Shown piece by piece: positions 21,558-31,820 of a stretch of 64,000 nucleotides of DNA. The position numbers and the translations under genes were made by a program. The notes under the pieces are model-generated. The model saw only the letters and a program-made list of their open reading frames with translations. It did no database searches and had not been told where the DNA came from. How positions within the stretch are numbered: position 1 is the first letter of the stretch; every line of letters starts with the position of its first letter. This stretch comes from Cladosporium sp. IMV 00045 (taxonomy: Eukaryota; Ascomycota; Dothideomycetes; Cladosporiales; Cladosporiaceae): contig MSJI02000853.1 of NCBI GenBank assembly GCA_001931905.2, positions 62,001 through 126,000 of the forward strand. The letters run 5' to 3'.

Positions 21558-22293
21558 TTTTGTTTTAGGCAAAGCTCTGGCGCATTGCTCGTGGAAGCAA
21601 CGCTAGAACGGGCCGAGCGAAGCCGAGGTAGAAAAGGATATTAGGAGGTATATGGACAAGCGAGGGTTGGTGGTAAGTGAAGTGTGCAAGCCGTCGAGCA
21701 CATGCAAGCAAATGCTGGCGCAAACAGGCGAGGCGGTTTGAGTTTGTGACGTGCCGCTGCCGATCTGACCTTCCGAACGGACGGGCATTTATCGATTTGC
21801 AACGGGAGAAAACGAAGAGACCGGCCACCAGAGCCTCGGTTATCTCGGACCCGTCTCCTCTTGCGTCCAGTCGTTCGTAGGAGGTATGTAGGAGGTAGCA
21901 TGGAGAGCATGAAAAGAGGGTCTTTGACTTGTTCTCCTTGCTCGGTCTGGCACGTGTGAGAAGTCACTTCGGTCGTTCCAATCGATTCTTTCTTTTAGTG
22001 GTGGGGGCTGCCCAGCTGAGCCCTTTCAACAGTAGTCACTTGCTACTAGTCGCTAGCATTCCCCTACCTTACTCCCTGTTGTCATTCCCCTCGGCCGAAT
22101 ACAGTACTCGTCGGCGATTGTGGCCGTTGCGACATCTCACGTCTCGGTTGTATCCCCATCTCCATCTTCTCCATACCTTTATCGTCTTCCGTTCACAAAC
22201 ATCAGCCAAGCATTCATCTGGCTTGATCCCATTGCTTCTCCTATCACCTACACTTCTCATTCCCACCAACAAACCCTCCAAATCACATTCATC
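21558..22293. other. Divergent intergenic region, DIC1/PEX11
   Basis: Both promoters. The part next to PEX11 (22100-22290) is pyrimidine-rich, as is common in fungal 5' leaders. No gene seen. Confidence 0.5.
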
Positions 22294-23133
22294 ATGGTCG
22301 CCGACGCCCTCGTATACCACCCGGCAGTCGCCCACTACCAAAAGTTCGTGGCCACGACTCGTAAGTGATCACCAACAAATACGCAGTCACCCTTCCTCCT
22401 ATACACAAATCTGACATCCCTCTCCCACCAGTCGGCCGCGACAAGACCCTCCGCACGATCCAATACTTCTCGCGCTTCCTGGCCTGGTACCTCCTCCGCA
22501 CGAACCACAGCCAACAAACCGTCGAGGTCTTCAATGGGCTCAAGAAAAACTTCGGCAGCGTGCGCAAGGCCATGCGCCTGACAAAGTTCATCGAGCACTT
22601 CAAGCTCGCCGCCGTCGCCTCCGACGCGAAGACCGCCGACCCCCTCGTCAAGTACCTGGCCGTCGGTCGCCAGCTGGGCTACGCCTTCTACATGCTCCTC
22701 GACAACCTCACATACCCGGACGTCGCGGGCATTCGCAAGTTCGCGGGCGCCGCGCGTCTGCAGAAGGAGGCTTACCGCGCTTGGCTGGTGGGTTTGACTT
22801 GCAATGTGGTTGCGGGCGTGTATGCGCTGTATAACCTGCGCGTGGCTGCGCAGAAGCAGGAGGATAGCGCGGATGCCGAGAAGGCTGTGGAGGTGAAGAA
22901 GCTGGCCAAGTATGTACTGGGAGTGCCAATCTACAGCTCATGGAAGGGAATACTGAAACACGCGAAACAGGGACAGAAGCGCCGCTCAGCTCCAGCTCAT
23001 CTCCGACCTGTGCGATATTACCGTTCCCAGCAGCGGTCTCGGCCTCCTCAACCTCGACGACGGCATCGTTGGTCTTGCCGGCACGCTCAGCAGCTTGATC
23101 GGTCTGTACGGCGCGTGGCAGAAGACTGCTTAG
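22294..23133 (+). CDS. PEX11: Peroxisomal biogenesis factor 11
   Basis: Exons 22294..22360, 22432..22909 and 22971..23133 encode 235 aa. Pex11 is a peroxisomal membrane protein that elongates the membrane before division. The N-terminus VYHPAVAHYQKFVATTLGRDKTLRTIQYFSRFL contains the amphipathic helix region. The middle KLAAVASDAKTADPLVKYL and LGYAFYMLLDNLTY are family hallmarks. The end ISDLCDITVPSSG then DDGIVGLAGTLSS is the conserved C-terminal membrane segment. Intron 1 (71 bp, GTAAGT) is phase 1. Intron 2 (61 bp) uses GTATGT and ACAG and is phase 2; it gives KKLAKDRSAAQLQLISDL. Reading through intron 2 would yield a wrong basic tail, so it matters for the annotation. Confidence 0.92.
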
Positions 23134-23674
23134 AGGAGTGAAAGGCCATGATACTTGGTTTCTGCACTTTCCTTCGATGCAGACGCGTGGTGGTATTGAC
23201 TCCACTGCCTTGTTTCATGTTCCGTACATCGGCACGCGTTATATACGGATGCGACTGCAAAGGACGAGATGCCCTCTTGTTCTGCTTTAGATACCTTTTC
23301 GTGCTGCTTTTGGAGTTTCTTTGATGATGAATTGCGCATCATGGGGGTTGATGCTGCTTTTGTATTTCCATAATTCGTGTACTCGTAACAGATTTACACA
23401 TTGAACCATCTCGTGGAGCCCTTTATATGTCTTGTCCTGTCACCGAGCTATGCCCTAATTGGTGCTCTTCAAACGGTAGCCACAGCCCAGTCGGCCGACC
23501 CTCTTCGCCGGTGAATACATTGTATCAAAATATGCTTTGCAACACATCGAGCCGAAAGGTTATCTAAAAACAGTTGCCTGCTGTCCATCTAAAGTCCCCA
23601 TTCCCAGTCACTCATGTATACAAATCAATATCCCATCCTCAACCTAGACATACAAACCCACTCACCTCCCACCC
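23134..23674. other. Convergent intergenic region
   Basis: 3' flanks of PEX11 and the N-acetyltransferase gene. No gene seen. Confidence 0.5.
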
Positions 23675-24643
23675 TCAACCAAGAGCACTAACCATCCCCT
23701 CGATCGCCCCCCTCTGCACCCCATCCAACCTAATCCCAAACCACTTCTCCAAAGCGCTCACCCTCTCCTCCTCCGTCTCAAAAGTCCCCAACTCCTCCTT
23801 AACACCCCCCACCCTCCTATGCGCCTTATTCCCCACCAACACCACCGTCCCGACAACCTCCCCCTCGTCCATCAAAAACTTCACCACCATAATCCTATAC
23901 GTGAAAAAACTCGTCCTCGCCGTCGAAGTGAAATGATTCGCCACCTCAAAATCCTGCGGCAGAAACTCCAAACAATCCGGAAAACAGTAATTCGCACTCC
24001 ACCTCCCTTCAGGCTCATCCTGCTTCTCGAAAATCCAAAGTTTCGAGTCCGCGTTCTCGTTCTCCTCCAAACTCCCCCACCGCACTCTCACGCTTTGCGT
24101 CGGGGCGATGTTCAGACTCGCCACGCAATCCACAAGCTCGACGGGGTGCGTCGCCTGCCCCGCCCCGAACCCAACGTCGACCATGAACCGCCTCCCGCCG
24201 TCGAAAGTCACGATGTTAATCATGTGGCTCCACCCGGTGAATTTCTGCGTCACGCCTTTCTCGGCATCCGCGGGCGTGGCGGCATTCACGCGCGCGCCGG
24301 TGCTCATCACCCAGAAACCTAGACTGCGCAGCAGAGTCGCGAAGAAAAGGTTGTTTTCCATGCAGTAGCCGCCGCGGCCGGTGGATTGGGTGACGATTTT
24401 GTCGAAGAGGAGGGTGGGGTCCGGGTGGATGGTTTTGGTGGGGGAGTAGTGCAGGGAGAGGTTTTCGAAGGGGATGCTGGTGATGTGCTGTTTTTGGAGG
24501 ACGGAGAGGAGGGGAAGGCCGGTTTCCAAAGAATGGGTGAGGGTGTTGGTATCGTTGCCCGGTAAGTGGCGGTGTTGGGGTGGGAGGGAGATGCGGTCGT
24601 AGATGGCCGTTATTTGGGAGGGGGTGTATGTTGGGCGCGCCAT
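23675..24643 (-). CDS. Arylamine N-acetyltransferase
   Basis: A single exon, 322 aa. It uses acetyl- or malonyl-CoA to acylate arylamines and hydrazines. In plant-associated fungi, homologues detoxify benzoxazolinone-derived aminophenol. The Cys-His-Asp triad is complete: Cys94 in RGGYCMENN, His140 in GWSHMINIV and Asp156 in FMVDVGFG. The N-terminal fold block SIPFENLSLHYS is present. The start chosen is the ATG at 24643 (MARPTYTPSQI), which gives the normal N-terminus; the frame stays open 56 codons further upstream without conserved features. It is longer than bacterial NATs by the usual fungal C-terminal extension. No signal or TM segment. Confidence 0.9.
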   Translation of the reverse strand: MARPTYTPSQITAIYDRISLPPQHRHLPGNDTNTLTHSLETGLPLLSVLQKQHITSIPFENLSLHYSPTKTIHPDPTLLFDKIVTQSTGRGGYCMENNLFFATLLRSLGFWVMSTGARVNAATPADAEKGVTQKFTGWSHMINIVTFDGGRRFMVDVGFGAGQATHPVELVDCVASLNIAPTQSVRVRWGSLEENENADSKLWIFEKQDEPEGRWSANYCFPDCLEFLPQDFEVANHFTSTARTSFFTYRIMVVKFLMDEGEVVGTVVLVGNKAHRRVGGVKEELGTFETEEERVSALEKWFGIRLDGVQRGAIEGMVSALG

Positions 24644-25321
24644 TGTTGATGAGTTTTCAATATCCAGTCGTTTGATGGTTCCAAGTGTATATTTATCGGT
24701 CTTGATGATCGCTGTTTCAGAATGTGAGTTGTGACTGGAACTTGAAGAAGTGTAGTCGATGCCGAGGCAGCGTGGATTGAGACTTTTATGTAACCTTAAT
24801 CGTCGACCCACACTTTCCTAACTATACACGAGAGTCGTTCCCAACTGCCGGTGCATCCGAAGATTGATGACTCGGACGTGTCAAGTCCTATTGATGTAAT
24901 CGACAATATTGTCGACGCTGCTATTTGCATTTTGCACGTCGAAACCGAGTTGGAAAGTTCATTATCATCACTCATCTTCTCCGTTGGCTACATGTACCTG
25001 TAAGCTATCTTTCGAAAGACTCGCGACCAAGTCAGCGCGCATCTGGGAGAACACATGTTTGTCGATCACGCGAGTTTCTATGTTCGAGATCAACGAATCT
25101 TGGGAGAGCGAACTTCGACGTGGCAAATGATCATTGACAATGTGTTTTGACGAGCACTATCTGCTCCCGAAGGCAGGCTAAAAGTACAAAGATAGTCTTC
25201 AACACCCCTTCCGCTCGTTCACCCTCATTCGTGACTTTCCGCATGATGCCGAAAAACCTCGTCATTCCCTCGCAGTGGTCCTCGAAACAAACCCGGGTCT
25301 CCCAGACGGCCAACAAGGAGA
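24644..25321. other. Intergenic region
   Basis: 5' flank of the NAT gene and 3' flank of the MYND gene. No gene seen. Confidence 0.5.
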
Positions 25322-25984
25322 TCAGCAAACGCCAATGTGGTGAGCCATCAGGAGATCCATTTGTCCGCCACCCGGACAGTAGCCATAGACGACTCTTCCC
25401 AACATCATAAGCTTCAGATTCATCCTCTCGTCACGCCAGATCGCGTTAACATGAGCTCTGGTCAGGGCGAGAGCAAGAGAGAAGATTGGCGCAGTGCGAG
25501 AGTAGGCGATGCACTCTTCGATCTTTTCTGCAGACCACCAGGGCGGAAGGAGACCCGGGACAGCGCTGACTTTGTGCATGAAAGTACGGAAGGCGACCTC
25601 GGACGTCGGCGCGTTGTCGTAGACGGAATCGGCCATTTTCACCTTTGCGAAGACGAACTCTGCTTCCTGCCGCGTGCGGAACGTGTCGATGATCAGCTGG
25701 AACGTCGTATGCTGCGGGAGATCGTGGAGGACGACGCTGTCGTGGATGCGCTGTTCGAGATCCAACATGAACAGCGGGTGCGGGAGGTCGTACTGTGTGA
25801 GTTCCTCGCTGGAGATGTAGGTGTGGTGGTGTCCTTGAGCGAGACGCGCGCAGTTCTCTTTGTGTCTCGTCCAGTGCGCCTTCTGGCAGTCGCGGTCGCA
25901 GTACTTGACGGCTTTGCAGTCACTGCAGGTCTTGAGAGCGTCGTTGACGGACTGGCAGTTGGCGCAGGAGGTGGGAGGAGCCAT
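25322..25984 (-). CDS. MYND-type zinc finger protein
   Basis: 220 aa from the ATG at 25984. Residues 7-45 are a complete MYND finger with ligands C7, C10, C20, C23, C29, C33, H41 and C45. The remainder (DLPQHTTFQLIIDTFRTR, then FRTFMHKVSAVPGLLPPWW with a following EKIEECIAYS) matches a widespread fungal family of small MYND proteins with an alpha-helical C-terminus. Function in fungi is unknown. In animals the finger binds proline-rich partner peptides, but that role is only inferred here. The upstream in-frame ATG at 26032 adds 16 low-complexity residues and is less likely. The last 20 residues (YCPGGGQMDLLMAHHIGVC) look unlike the family, so a missed 3' intron is possible. Confidence 0.75.
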   Translation of the reverse strand: MAPPTSCANCQSVNDALKTCSDCKAVKYCDRDCQKAHWTRHKENCARLAQGHHHTYISSEELTQYDLPHPLFMLDLEQRIHDSVVLHDLPQHTTFQLIIDTFRTRQEAEFVFAKVKMADSVYDNAPTSEVAFRTFMHKVSAVPGLLPPWWSAEKIEECIAYSRTAPIFSLALALTRAHVNAIWRDERMNLKLMMLGRVVYGYCPGGGQMDLLMAHHIGVC

Positions 25985-26988
25985 ACTGGACGATATTGAG
26001 GTTGAGTGGATGGGTGGCGAAGGTAGGTGCATGAGAGAGCGTGGTGTTTGGGGAGAGGTTGGGGGCAGGCTATCTGAGTTGCCAAGACTCGTGATTGAGC
26101 ACTTGCGGCTTGTGACCTGATTTTTTTCAGAACTGATGTCTGTTTCTCACATGAATGGATTGGGCAAAGCTCGAGAGAGGCGCGAAAGAGGATCCTGTTT
26201 CTCCGTCAGAGGCCAACGAAGAAGAGAGATCCGATACTCACCTCCCAGCACAGAACGAAGGAAGCTATGCGACCATAACGCGAGAGAGCCACCTTTTGAT
26301 GACAGCGACAATGAGGAGGCGTAGGACCTACTCTCCTTTCCCCGTCAAGACATGGAACATGTAAGTGCAAAGCGGAAGGATGCAGCGCGATCAAGATAGA
26401 GGTGAAGCAGTGCATGTATCGGTTCTTCGAGCGTTGCATGTCTTTGCACTGGAAGCTTACATGCGCGTACAATATGGGATTTGACTGGTCGAACCAAGGA
26501 AAGACGCAATACGAAAACGCTTGAAAACGTTGAGATGAGTTGCCATCATGACCTGCAAGTTTGAATATTATACATACTGAAGAATGTGCAGCATTCGCTC
26601 CTGGGAAGCGATTCGCCGATGCTTTCTTCGCGAAGAAGTCGAAGACGCGAAGCCGGCTTGAACCAGGAATGTTTGCCTGGCCAGTGATTATTCCTCGCCT
26701 CACCGAGCTTCGCCTCGCCTGTGCTCGGCCACAAGACAGTATAGCCAGCTCTTCGGTGATGGCGACTGATAAGATGCTTAGCAAAGCCCAGATTCAGCAT
26801 CAAGCCCCCACTACATGTGGCTCCGCCATTCACAAGGCCCCATTTCTTCCGCCATCCTGTATCCGAGATGTCCCGGACTCTGTTCGTATGGCCAATAACC
26901 CCGACACGCATGCGCGTATTGCAGGCATCTGGACACAGCTTTGAAATACCAATGGGCTTCCATTTTTCCAATCATCACCATTTTAGGC
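25985..26988. other. Intergenic region of about 1 kb
   Basis: Short, overlapping open frames occur on both strands, and none is convincing. I see no RNA gene or repeat. Confidence 0.45.
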
Positions 26989-27470
26989 TCATTTCTTTCC
27001 CTCCTCCTTCGCCCTTTGAGCCGGCAGCTCACTCGTCTTCTTCTCCTTGTCCCACCAATCCTTCCAGAACTTCTCATCTTCCACGCGCTTCTTCTCCTTG
27101 GCAATTCTCTCTTCTCGTCTCGCATCCATAGTCGCAAACCACTCCTCTCGCGCCGCATCCTGCTCCTCCCGTGTAGCGTATTGGTTCATGCAGGCGTTCA
27201 TCGCCTTTTGTTGTGGGCGACATGCGAAGGTCGCAGTGAATGTTTTGTTCGTGCAGCAAGCGGCAAATTCTTCGTAAGGATTAGCTCTCCGTTTCACTGA
27301 ATGCTAGATCGCAGCGCTTCTCAAGACTTACCTCTCACTTCATCGGCGCACTTGTTCCGTACGCGCTTGTAGTAAAGCTCGCGTACTTGTGATTCTTGGC
27401 TGGCGGACAAAGGAATGGGCTTCCGGTGAGGATTGAGAGGAGTGCCATCAGGCGCTGTTTGTGTTGTCAT
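26989..27470 (-). CDS. CMC1: COX assembly mitochondrial protein, twin CX9C
   Basis: Exons 27470..27332 and 27269..26989, 139 aa. The 62-bp intron (GTAAGT, CTAAT, GAAG) joins DEVR to EFAACC in phase 1. The protein has the twin CX9C signature: Cys41-X9-Cys51 (KCADEVREFAACC) and Cys63-X9-Cys73 (FACRPQQKAMNAC), separated by 11 residues. Such proteins are imported into the intermembrane space by Mia40 and form a coiled-coil helix-coiled-coil helix fold. Cmc1 helps copper delivery and Cox1 maturation in complex IV assembly. The C-terminal 65 residues are highly charged (KKRVEDEKFWKDWWDKEKK). The first Cys lies in exon 1, so the intron is essential. Cmc1 is preferred over Cmc2 by this layout and tail. 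Confidence 0.88.
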
Positions 27471-28167
27471 CGCTGCTGTGGCTCTCGTGTGGTTCAATGG
27501 TGGAAGGCTGTCGGCGCATTGAAGTTGGTTGAAGTCGGAGGCGGAAGGTCAGGTTCGCCCGAGACTGACCGAGAGCCCGCCGACGACCTCGAACCACGAG
27601 GTATTTACCTTTGCGCTACAGGGAACCTCACTTCACGATAGGAACAACGAATATTATGACCATACAGTCGCTCGTTTGCCTGACAGAAGCTGTAGTCTCC
27701 CGAATGACACCGTTGGTGACTATTGGTCGAACGTCTGTTTCGCCTATGCAGTCGTCATTGGGAGGGCTATCTGCTTGTGTGCTAGCCATGAATAAACAGA
27801 TTCTAGAATGATAACATCGACCGAACGAGGAAATGGCACGCTATCAAAGCCATCGGCGTGACGCCGGAATGACTTGAACCGTCTGCGATTCTCGGATCCC
27901 AAACGCACTTGTGTGCTCAGCCTTCTGTGCCATGGCAATACCTGTAGGCCTGCCTCAGTATGCGGGCCAGAGGCGCCGCGTGATCCAATTGCAGCTGGTG
28001 GCGTGGTTACAGACCCGATCTGTACAGGAAGCTGACACAGTCAGCCTCGCGAGGCTCCCGCACGTCTACCTCATAATGTGGCAGCTCCCCGGCCTTGGTC
28101 AGAAATTGGATGGTCTATGTCCAATATTCTTCAACAACCGTCGCTCACCTCTTACCCATAACTCGAA
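27471..28167. other. Divergent intergenic region, CMC1/NLR-like gene
   Basis: Both promoters are presumably here. No gene seen. A T-arm-like stretch near 27870 does not fold as a tRNA. Confidence 0.5.
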
Positions 28168-31100
28168 ATGGCGACCGGCACTGAGGCCATCGCTATCGTT
28201 CAGCTCATCGACGCCTGCATCGGCATTACGTCGACGATCATCAACATCGGAAATGCCGTCAAAGATGCCCAAGGACTGCCTCCAAAGCTCAAAGAGCTGT
28301 CCGAGAAGATCCCTGCCATCGATGACCTACTGAGCGATGCACGCCAGAATTGCGAAGAAGGGAAGGTTTCCGAATCCGCTGCTGAAAGCGCAAAACCGCT
28401 TCTTCAGCAGTGCGAGAAGGCCTTGGGTGAGTTGCGGGACATCTTCAGGAAAGCCTGTCCGAAAGATGGGGACAATCGTGGGAAGCTTCTCTGGAAGGGA
28501 ACACGGGCTGTCTTTCTGGGCAGGGAAAGCAATGTTCAGAAACTTCTCATGACGATTCAAGACAACCTGCGACTACTGGAGCAGAGAAAAATTTACGAAA
28601 TTGGCGATAAGCTTGATGAGCTGTAGCAGATCACAAGAGCTTGGCCGTGACGACCCTGGCAAATATGCGCATTCCGGGAGCGGCAATATTATCGCAAACG
28701 AAGGAGGAAACCCCACCAACAACATCCATAGTGGCACTGGCGATGTCATCCACGCGGGAACTTATTACAAGGGAAACCCGGGTACGTAAGTGCAGGGCAA
28801 TGTGGCTTTCTTATTGGACGAGGTGTCTCTCTGATGAGACATGGCATTTGAAGGATCTCGGTATACTGCTTAGGGGTTACGCAACAATGTATTAGGCAGT
28901 ATGGCATTTCATGACAGATGCCAGCAGCCATCCGTATTGCTCCACACATCTTATAAGCGTCAACCTCAATTCTGTCAATGTAGTTAGAGTGCACAACCCG
29001 TCCAACACAGGCCATGCTAACACTTAGTTTAACAGTTTTCACGCAGTTTGTGAACCAAAGTTCCGAACAGCAAGAAACACCTCCACTCCCAACATCGAAT
29101 GTTCCCTTCCGACAAAATGCGGATTTTGTCGACCGTGCAACATTGACTGAACAAATCCATACCAAGCTGTCGGACTCGGCAAGGGCTGCGTTGGTGGGAC
29201 TTGGTGGAGTCGGGTAAGCATCAATCGAGCCGGGTAAATGGCCGCGCTAACGACAAGCAGGAAATCACAGCTTGCGATCAAGTATGCCCATCAAATGAGA
29301 CAGCAAGACCCGAAATCCTGGGTGCTCTGGATACATGCCAGCAATGCAACACGGTTCGAAGAAAGCTTGAGAGACGTTGCTGATCTGATCAAGCTGAAAG
29401 GCAGGTCTGATCCCAAGGCAAAAATCCTACTGCTATTCAAGAATTGGCTGCGTGACAACCGCGAAGAGAAATGGTTGGTGATCCTCGACAACGCTGACGA
29501 TGCTGACTTTCTTGTGGCAATCCCGACGGATACCGATGAGGATCATTCTACACAAAGACCAATAGACTACTTCCCTTCATCTGACCATGGCTCACTGTTG
29601 ATCACATCCCGAAACAAACAGGAGGCTTTGAAGCTAGTCCAGCGCAACGAATTGATCCAAGTGAAAGCAATGAGTGAAACTGAAGCAGAAGAGCTACTCG
29701 ACAAAAAGCTTGGACTATCCGGCTCGGACAACCGACGCCTGGCTGTAGCACTTGAGTGCATACCCTTAGCGATCTCTCAGGCGGTAGCGTACATTGGTGA
29801 AGTGGGTTCGCTGTGTTCCGCCGGCGAGTACTGTGAGAAGATCAGGAAAGTCGCATGTCCCGACTGAGCCTTCTCCAACGACACGATCCAGACCTCAACC
29901 GAGACCGAGAGTCCAACAACTCAATCCTTCTGACCTGGCAAATATCATTCGAGCGTGTTCTTGAAACTAGGAAATCTGCCGCCAACTTACTGTCAGTAAT
30001 GAGTTTTTGCGATCGTGTCGCTATTCCAGCAACGCTCCTGCTTGAGGGTGTCGAAAACAACGATTCCTGGAACTCCGAATTTGAGAAAGATGTCGCAGTC
30101 CTTCGGAGCTTCTCGTTCATCTCAGAAACTGCGGCCAAGCGAACGTGGGAAATGCACAGGTTGGTCCAGGATGCAATGCTGATCTGGCTGAACGCCCAGA
30201 ATGTGTTCGAAAAATGCCGTGATATATTCATCCACTGCCTTGACGAATCGCTTCTTGACGGCTACGAAAACTCACGAGACCTACGAGCTGGTCAAAGATT
30301 GTTCCCTCATGCTAAGATAGCCGCGCAATATCGACCGGCAAGCAGAGATGCGCTTCTGGAATGGGCTTCAATCATGCATAAGTCTTCTTTGTATCTGAAT
30401 GAGCGAGGGGATCACATCGAAGCTTTGGAAATGGCGCGTGCGTCGAAGGATGTGAGAACAGCACAATTGGAACAAGACAACGAACTGACAGCAAGAAGTC
30501 TTAATATGATGGCGATGTCATATTGGCTCGAGGGACAATTCCAAGAAGCAGAAAACTTTCCAAGAATGGCGCTCGGGATCAAAGAACGCGTACTGGGAGC
30601 GGAAGATCCGAGCACACTCCACTACATGGACAATCTGGGACTAATTCTCCGGGACAGCAACCAGCTGGAAGAAGCAGAAATACTTCTGGGGAGGGTCTAC
30701 AAGATATCGCAAGCGAAGTTTGGAGAAGAACACTTAGAAACAACCCACAGCTTGGTAAACTTAGCAACGATGCTTGGGAAACAGGAACGATAGAAAGAGG
30801 CAGAAGAGCTTCACGCAAAAGCTTTGCGGGTCAGACAGGCGGTATTCGGAACAAAGCATCCAAAGACGATACACAGCATGCATTTGTCGGCAAGGACCTC
30901 TTCATTACAAGGAAAATGGATGGAGGCAGAAGCTCTCCAGTCGGAAGCATTAGCCTTGGCGAAAGAGGTGCTTGGAATGGGGCATCCAGATACGTATAAG
31001 TATATGAGGAATCTTGCGCTCGTTTACCATGCACAGAGACACTGGGTGGAAGCAGAGGGGCTGTATACACAAGTGCTCGATGGATTCAAGAAAACTTTAG

Positions 31101-31330
31101 GCTTACGGCACTCCGACACACTTGAGGCAATCCAAGACCTAGATGTCATCCAGCGGGAAATGAAAGAGCATGCAACGCCCAAATCAAACGAAGAAATGAC
31201 CTTGGCAGACCGCAGCAAAGAGGCGCCGTCACTCGAAAACGGCAGCATGGTGCCAGGAATGCCTTTCAGCAGTAGGACCGGCAGCCCTACCAGCGAATGT
31301 GGAACGGTGTTAGGGGGAAAGAGAACATAG
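28168..31330 (+). pseudogene. NLR-like gene: SesA, Gly/Asn repeat motif, NB-ARC, TPR (disrupted)
   Basis: The domain order fits fungal STAND/NLR immune-type receptors. At 28168-28622 lies a SesA-like N-terminus (MATGTEAIAIVQLIDACIG, then AVKDAQGLPPKLKELSEKIP). At 28660-28781 lies a short Gly/Ser/Asn repeat (HSGSGNIIAN, HSGTGDVIHAG). Then comes an NB-ARC domain with P-loop GLGGVGKSQLA, Walker B WLVILDNADD, SLLITSRNK and LECIPLAISQAVAYIGE. A winged-helix-like part (TWQISFERV) follows, then tetratricopeptide repeats of the EAEELxxxALxxxxxxxGxxHPxT type to 31330. Probable introns are 28782..29035 and 29214..29260, the latter inside the P-loop codons. Lesions: a one-base deletion near 29847-29849 shifts the frame between NB-ARC and the next domain, and a TAG at 30791-30793 sits where TPR units have Trp, with the same frame open to 31330. 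The SesA-to-repeat junction also needs a frame change: either a weak 58-bp intron 28623..28680 or another indel. Probably non-functional as it stands. Confidence 0.75.
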
Positions 31331-31820
31331 CAGGCATGTCTGAGACTGACGTCTGTTGCATCATGTGCAGCATCTTGGATGGCAGAAAAGCCTCGAAACA
31401 TATTCATGAGGTAGTATTGACAGAAACACTGCGTTTATGCAGAGACAGTTTACACAGATTCGTTCCAGAGATGAGCATTAGTATTTCTTCAGAAGAACGA
31501 GGGCTTACTTTGTTAAATGTCGCTAACCTAAGCCGGTGTCAAGCCACAAAAGAGTAGTGTCACTATTTGATATTGGCAGATAACATAATCCCTTGATCGA
31601 ATGCTTCTCCATTGAATGATACAAAACACACAGAAATTTTCGCTCAGCCCGACTTCGATAAGAAAATCTTTCTAGATTCGAATCATGCCAGACGAGCGAA
31701 GCAACGAGCCAAAGGAGCGACTTGAACCTCGTCCGTCTTCACACAGGCCCTTACCTCATCAACCAATGCCTTCAATCTTTGGGTACCCTAAGCTAATCGA
31801 CTGTCCAGATGTTGCAACAT
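31331..31820. other. Convergent intergenic region
   Basis: 3' flanks of the NLR-like gene and the AA9 gene. A plus-strand open frame at 31297-31557 has no recognisable content. Confidence 0.5.

Noticed and set aside
28746..29165. A 139-codon minus-strand open frame inside the NLR-like locus.
   Set aside because: It covers the proposed 254-bp intron and flanking exons of the NLR gene, with no motif of its own.
31690..31790. tRNA-like signals (GGTTCAAGTC on the minus strand, with a pairing CCAAAG/CTTTGG).
   Set aside because: The T stem and anticodon stem do not pair. A similar GGTTCAA near 27870 also fails.
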